Below, one piece after another: positions 6,081 through 7,470 of a stretch of DNA of 7,470 nucleotides; position 1 is the stretch's first letter; each line of letters opens with the position of its first letter. The position numbers and the translations under genes were made by a program. A model generated the notes under the pieces. The model was not told the origin of the DNA. It searched no databases and saw nothing but the letters and a program-made list of their open reading frames with translations. Origin of the DNA: Firmicutes bacterium UBA3906 (GTDB lineage: Bacteria; Bacillota; Clostridia; Caldicoprobacterales; DTU083); the NCBI GenBank assembly GCA_002391555.1, contig DGFG01000030.1, forward strand, positions 1 to 7,470. The letters run 5' to 3'.

Positions 6081-6590
6081 AGTAATAAAGAGCTCTCCAT
6101 TAACGAAGAAATTAGGGCCAAAGAAGTTAGAGTCATAGACAGTAACGGTGATCAATTGGGCGTTATGCCCATAAGAAAGGCATTAGAGCTGGCCGATGAG
6201 AGAAGGCTAGACCTTGCACTTATAGCGCCAAAGGCTACTCCACCAGTGTGCAAGATTATGGACTATGGTAAGTACAAGTTTGAGATAGCCAAGCGCGAAA
6301 AGGAAGCCCGTAAGAATCAGCATGTTATCAATATAAAGGAAGTACGCTTGTCAGCTGCTATTGAGGAACATGACTTGGGTGTCAAGGCTAGGAATGCTAG
6401 TAAGTTTTTAAAACATGGTGACAAGGTAAAGGTTAGCATCCGATACCGTGGCCGCGAGATGGCACACCGAGAAATCGGCTTCGAAGTTATGGAGAAATTT
6501 AATTCCATGCTAACTGTGGACTATATTGTAGAACGTAAAGCTAGGATAGATGGCAGAAGCATGGTAATGGTTATAGGACCAAAAGAATAG
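6078..6590 (+). CDS. infC: Translation initiation factor IF-3
   Basis: 170 residues, the usual length, when started at ATC (6078). Starting at TTG 6156 would remove 26 conserved residues, including [22 protein letters not shown]-3 binds the 30S subunit, keeps it from joining 50S too early and proofreads the start codon and initiator tRNA. The N-domain is about 1-75 with [10 protein letters not shown] (60-69), then a charged linker, then the C-domain ([20 protein letters not shown] onward, ending VMVIGPKE). In many bacteria infC starts with a codon other than AUG, GUG or UUG (AUU is common), so IF-3 discriminates against its own mRNA and limits its level; AUC should act in the same way. It is first in the infC-rpmI-rplT operon, downstream of an L20-type attenuator, with rpmI starting 19 nt after its stop. 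Confidence 0.96.
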   Translation: MSNKELSINEEIRAKEVRVIDSNGDQLGVMPIRKALELADERRLDLALIAPKATPPVCKIMDYGKYKFEIAKREKEARKNQHVINIKEVRLSAAIEEHDLGVKARNASKFLKHGDKVKVSIRYRGREMAHREIGFEVMEKFNSMLTVDYIVERKARIDGRSMVMVIGPKE

Positions 6591-6609
6591 GACGAGAGGA
6601 GGAAGACTT

Positions 6610-6807
6610 ATGCCAAAGTTAAAGACCCATCGTGGTGCAGCAAAAAGGTTTAGACTTACCAAATCAGGAAAGGTTAAGAGGGCAAAGGCATACAAGAGCC
6701 ATATCCTTACCAAAAAGTCTACCAAGAGAAAGAGAAATCTGCGCAAGGCTGGATATGTGTCAGCAGTTGAAGAAAAAAATATCAGGAAGTTGATTCCTTA
6801 TAAATAA
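6610..6807 (+). CDS. rpmI: 50S ribosomal protein L35 (bL35)
   Basis: 65 residues, the standard length, from ATG with AGGAGG 7 nt upstream. The sequence [20 protein letters not shown] is the classic bL35 start, and the protein is very rich in Lys/Arg, as expected for a small rRNA-binding protein of the large subunit. It ends in IRKLIPYK, typical of the family. It lies 19 nt after infC and 23 nt before rplT in the conserved infC-rpmI-rplT order, so it should share the L20-controlled transcript. Confidence 0.97.
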   Translation: MPKLKTHRGAAKRFRLTKSGKVKRAKAYKSHILTKKSTKRKRNLRKAGYVSAVEEKNIRKLIPYK

Positions 6808-6830
6808 ATTGTAAAAGGAGGTAGAACCAA

Positions 6831-7190
6831 ATGGCCAGAGTAAAAGGTGGATTAAACAGAAACAAAAAACAGAAAAAAGTGCTAAAGCTAGCCAAGGGAT
6901 ACTATGGCGCTAGTAGTAAAAGGTACAGGGCAGCCAACCAGGCAGTAATGAGAGCACTTTCTAATTCATATACAGGTAGAAAGCTTAAAAAGAGAGACTA
7001 CAGAAAGCTATGGATCACTAGGATCAATGCTGCAGCCAGGATTAATGGCCTAAGCTATAGCAGGTTTATAAACGGTCTAAAGCTAGCAGACATTCAAATA
7101 GACCGCAAGATTCTAGCTGACATGGCTGTAAATGATGCAGATGGTTTTGCACAATTAGTAAGTGTAGCTAAAGAAAAACTTAACGCATAA
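6831..7190 (+). CDS. rplT: 50S ribosomal protein L20 (bL20)
   Basis: 119 residues, the usual length, from ATG with AGGAGG 9 nt upstream. [20 protein letters not shown] and [20 protein letters not shown] are the conserved basic N-terminal extension that threads into 23S rRNA; the C-terminal half ([20 protein letters not shown] onward) is the globular domain. It is needed early in 50S assembly. The C-domain also binds the operon leader in characterised bacteria, making L20 the probable repressor of its own operon via the leader at 5896-6024. It is last in the operon; its TAA stop lies inside the 5' arm of the terminator. Confidence 0.98.
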   Translation: MARVKGGLNRNKKQKKVLKLAKGYYGASSKRYRAANQAVMRALSNSYTGRKLKKRDYRKLWITRINAAARINGLSYSRFINGLKLADIQIDRKILADMAVNDADGFAQLVSVAKEKLNA

Positions 7191-7227
7191 TAAAAGAAGC
7201 CTCGAGACAGAGGTTTCTTTTATTATT
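7187..7227 (+). terminator. Terminator of infC-rpmI-rplT
   Basis: A 17-bp stem pairs 7187-7203 with 7210-7226 (one G-U pair) around the loop GAGACA. Its core is GAAGCCTC/GAGGTTTC, flanked by an AAAA arm on one side and a T-rich arm on the other. The rplT stop codon is inside the stem, so ribosomes finishing rplT would cover the 5' arm. The symmetric A/T arms could let it work on both strands. Confidence 0.9.
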
Positions 7228-7255
7228 GAAGGTAATAAATATTACATGTTATACT
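7226..7255 (+). promoter_or_regulatory. Extended -10 promoter for the potassium channel gene
   Basis: TTGAAG (7226-7231) and TATACT (7250-7255) are 18 bp apart, with TG at 7247-7248 giving an extended -10. It starts at the foot of the rplT terminator. The expected start near 7262 leaves a leader of about 50 nt, too short for a c-di-AMP riboswitch such as those ahead of some ktr genes. Confidence 0.6.
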
Positions 7256-7310
7256 AGCATATGGGTTTTGCCAACAACTAACTCAAAAACACTAAATGGA
7301 GCTGGCTATA

Positions 7311-7470
7311 TTGTCTTTTACAAAAAAGCGTATTAGAAATGAGCTTTCCCCAACACAGTATTTGTCATTAGTATTACTAATAATTATAATTATGGGAACA
7401 TTCCTACTAAATACTCCAATAGCAACTGTTAGCAATGAGAGTATAGGGGGAATAAATGCCCTTTTTACTG
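7311..7470 (+). CDS. TrkH/KtrB family K+ channel subunit (3' end beyond window)
   Basis: Only the first ~53 residues are present. ELSPTQYLSLVLLIIIIMGT, then FLLNTPIATVSNESIGGINALFT, is the first membrane helix and the following pore-domain approach of KtrB/TrkH proteins (family pattern LSPTQ, helix, LP-A, G-G-DALFTA). These form the membrane pore of K+ uptake systems gated by a cytosolic KtrA/TrkA RCK subunit, whose gene would be expected downstream. The start is uncertain. TTG at 7311 has TGGAG 9 nt upstream and gives MSFTKKRIRNELSPTQ, a normal N-terminus. ATG at 7296 directly follows an in-frame stop, lacks a ribosome site and would add five residues. Whether it is KtrB or TrkH cannot be decided from this fragment. 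It is a separate unit from rplT, with its own promoter. Confidence 0.85.
   Translation, partial: MSFTKKRIRNELSPTQYLSLVLLIIIIMGTFLLNTPIATVSNESIGGINALFT

Noticed and set aside
6156..6590. infC starting at TTG 6156
   Set aside because: It would cut the conserved N-terminal 26 residues and has no Shine-Dalgarno.

Overview
This window reads as chromosomal core DNA from an AT-rich, low-GC Gram-positive bacterium of the Clostridia type. The evidence is a T-box leader on thrS, an L20-type leader on infC-rpmI-rplT, strong purine-rich Shine-Dalgarno sites, SigA-like promoters, heavy AGG/ATA/CTA codon use and a YtxC-family gene, which points to an endospore former. I cannot fix the genus. All genes are on the + strand. 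I see no mobile element, CRISPR array, tRNA or rRNA.

Layout: (1) 1-960 holds the 3' part of a DUF4349 membrane protein, closed by a strong terminator. (2) A promoter overlapping that terminator drives a DUF6873 (GME-fold) protein and ytxC, closed by a second hairpin. (3) A short DUF445 membrane protein follows from a GTG start. (4) A near-consensus promoter starts 8 nt after it and drives a complete threonine T-box leader (specifier ACC, antiterminator and terminator all visible) and thrS. (5) The 351-nt gap between thrS and infC holds a degenerate tandem repeat of about 41 bp, an extended -10 promoter and an L20-type attenuation leader. (6) infC starts at the rare codon ATC and is followed by rpmI and rplT, ending in a 17-bp hairpin. 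(7) A new extended -10 promoter drives the 5' end of a KtrB/TrkH potassium channel subunit, cut by the window end.

The central block is translation machinery under two RNA switches: uncharged tRNA-Thr should raise thrS, and free ribosomal protein L20 should lower infC-rpmI-rplT. There is no convincing terminator after thrS, so some thrS transcripts may enter the L20 leader. A third control is likely at infC, where the non-AUG start is expected to make IF3 limit its own translation.

I did not find a clearly new biological system. The least explained items are the degenerate repeat between thrS and infC (with an outlying copy next to the infC ribosome binding site), the chemistry of the DUF6873 protein, and an abundance of the tetranucleotide CTAG. 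Recognition rests on remembered family signatures; no database search was run.
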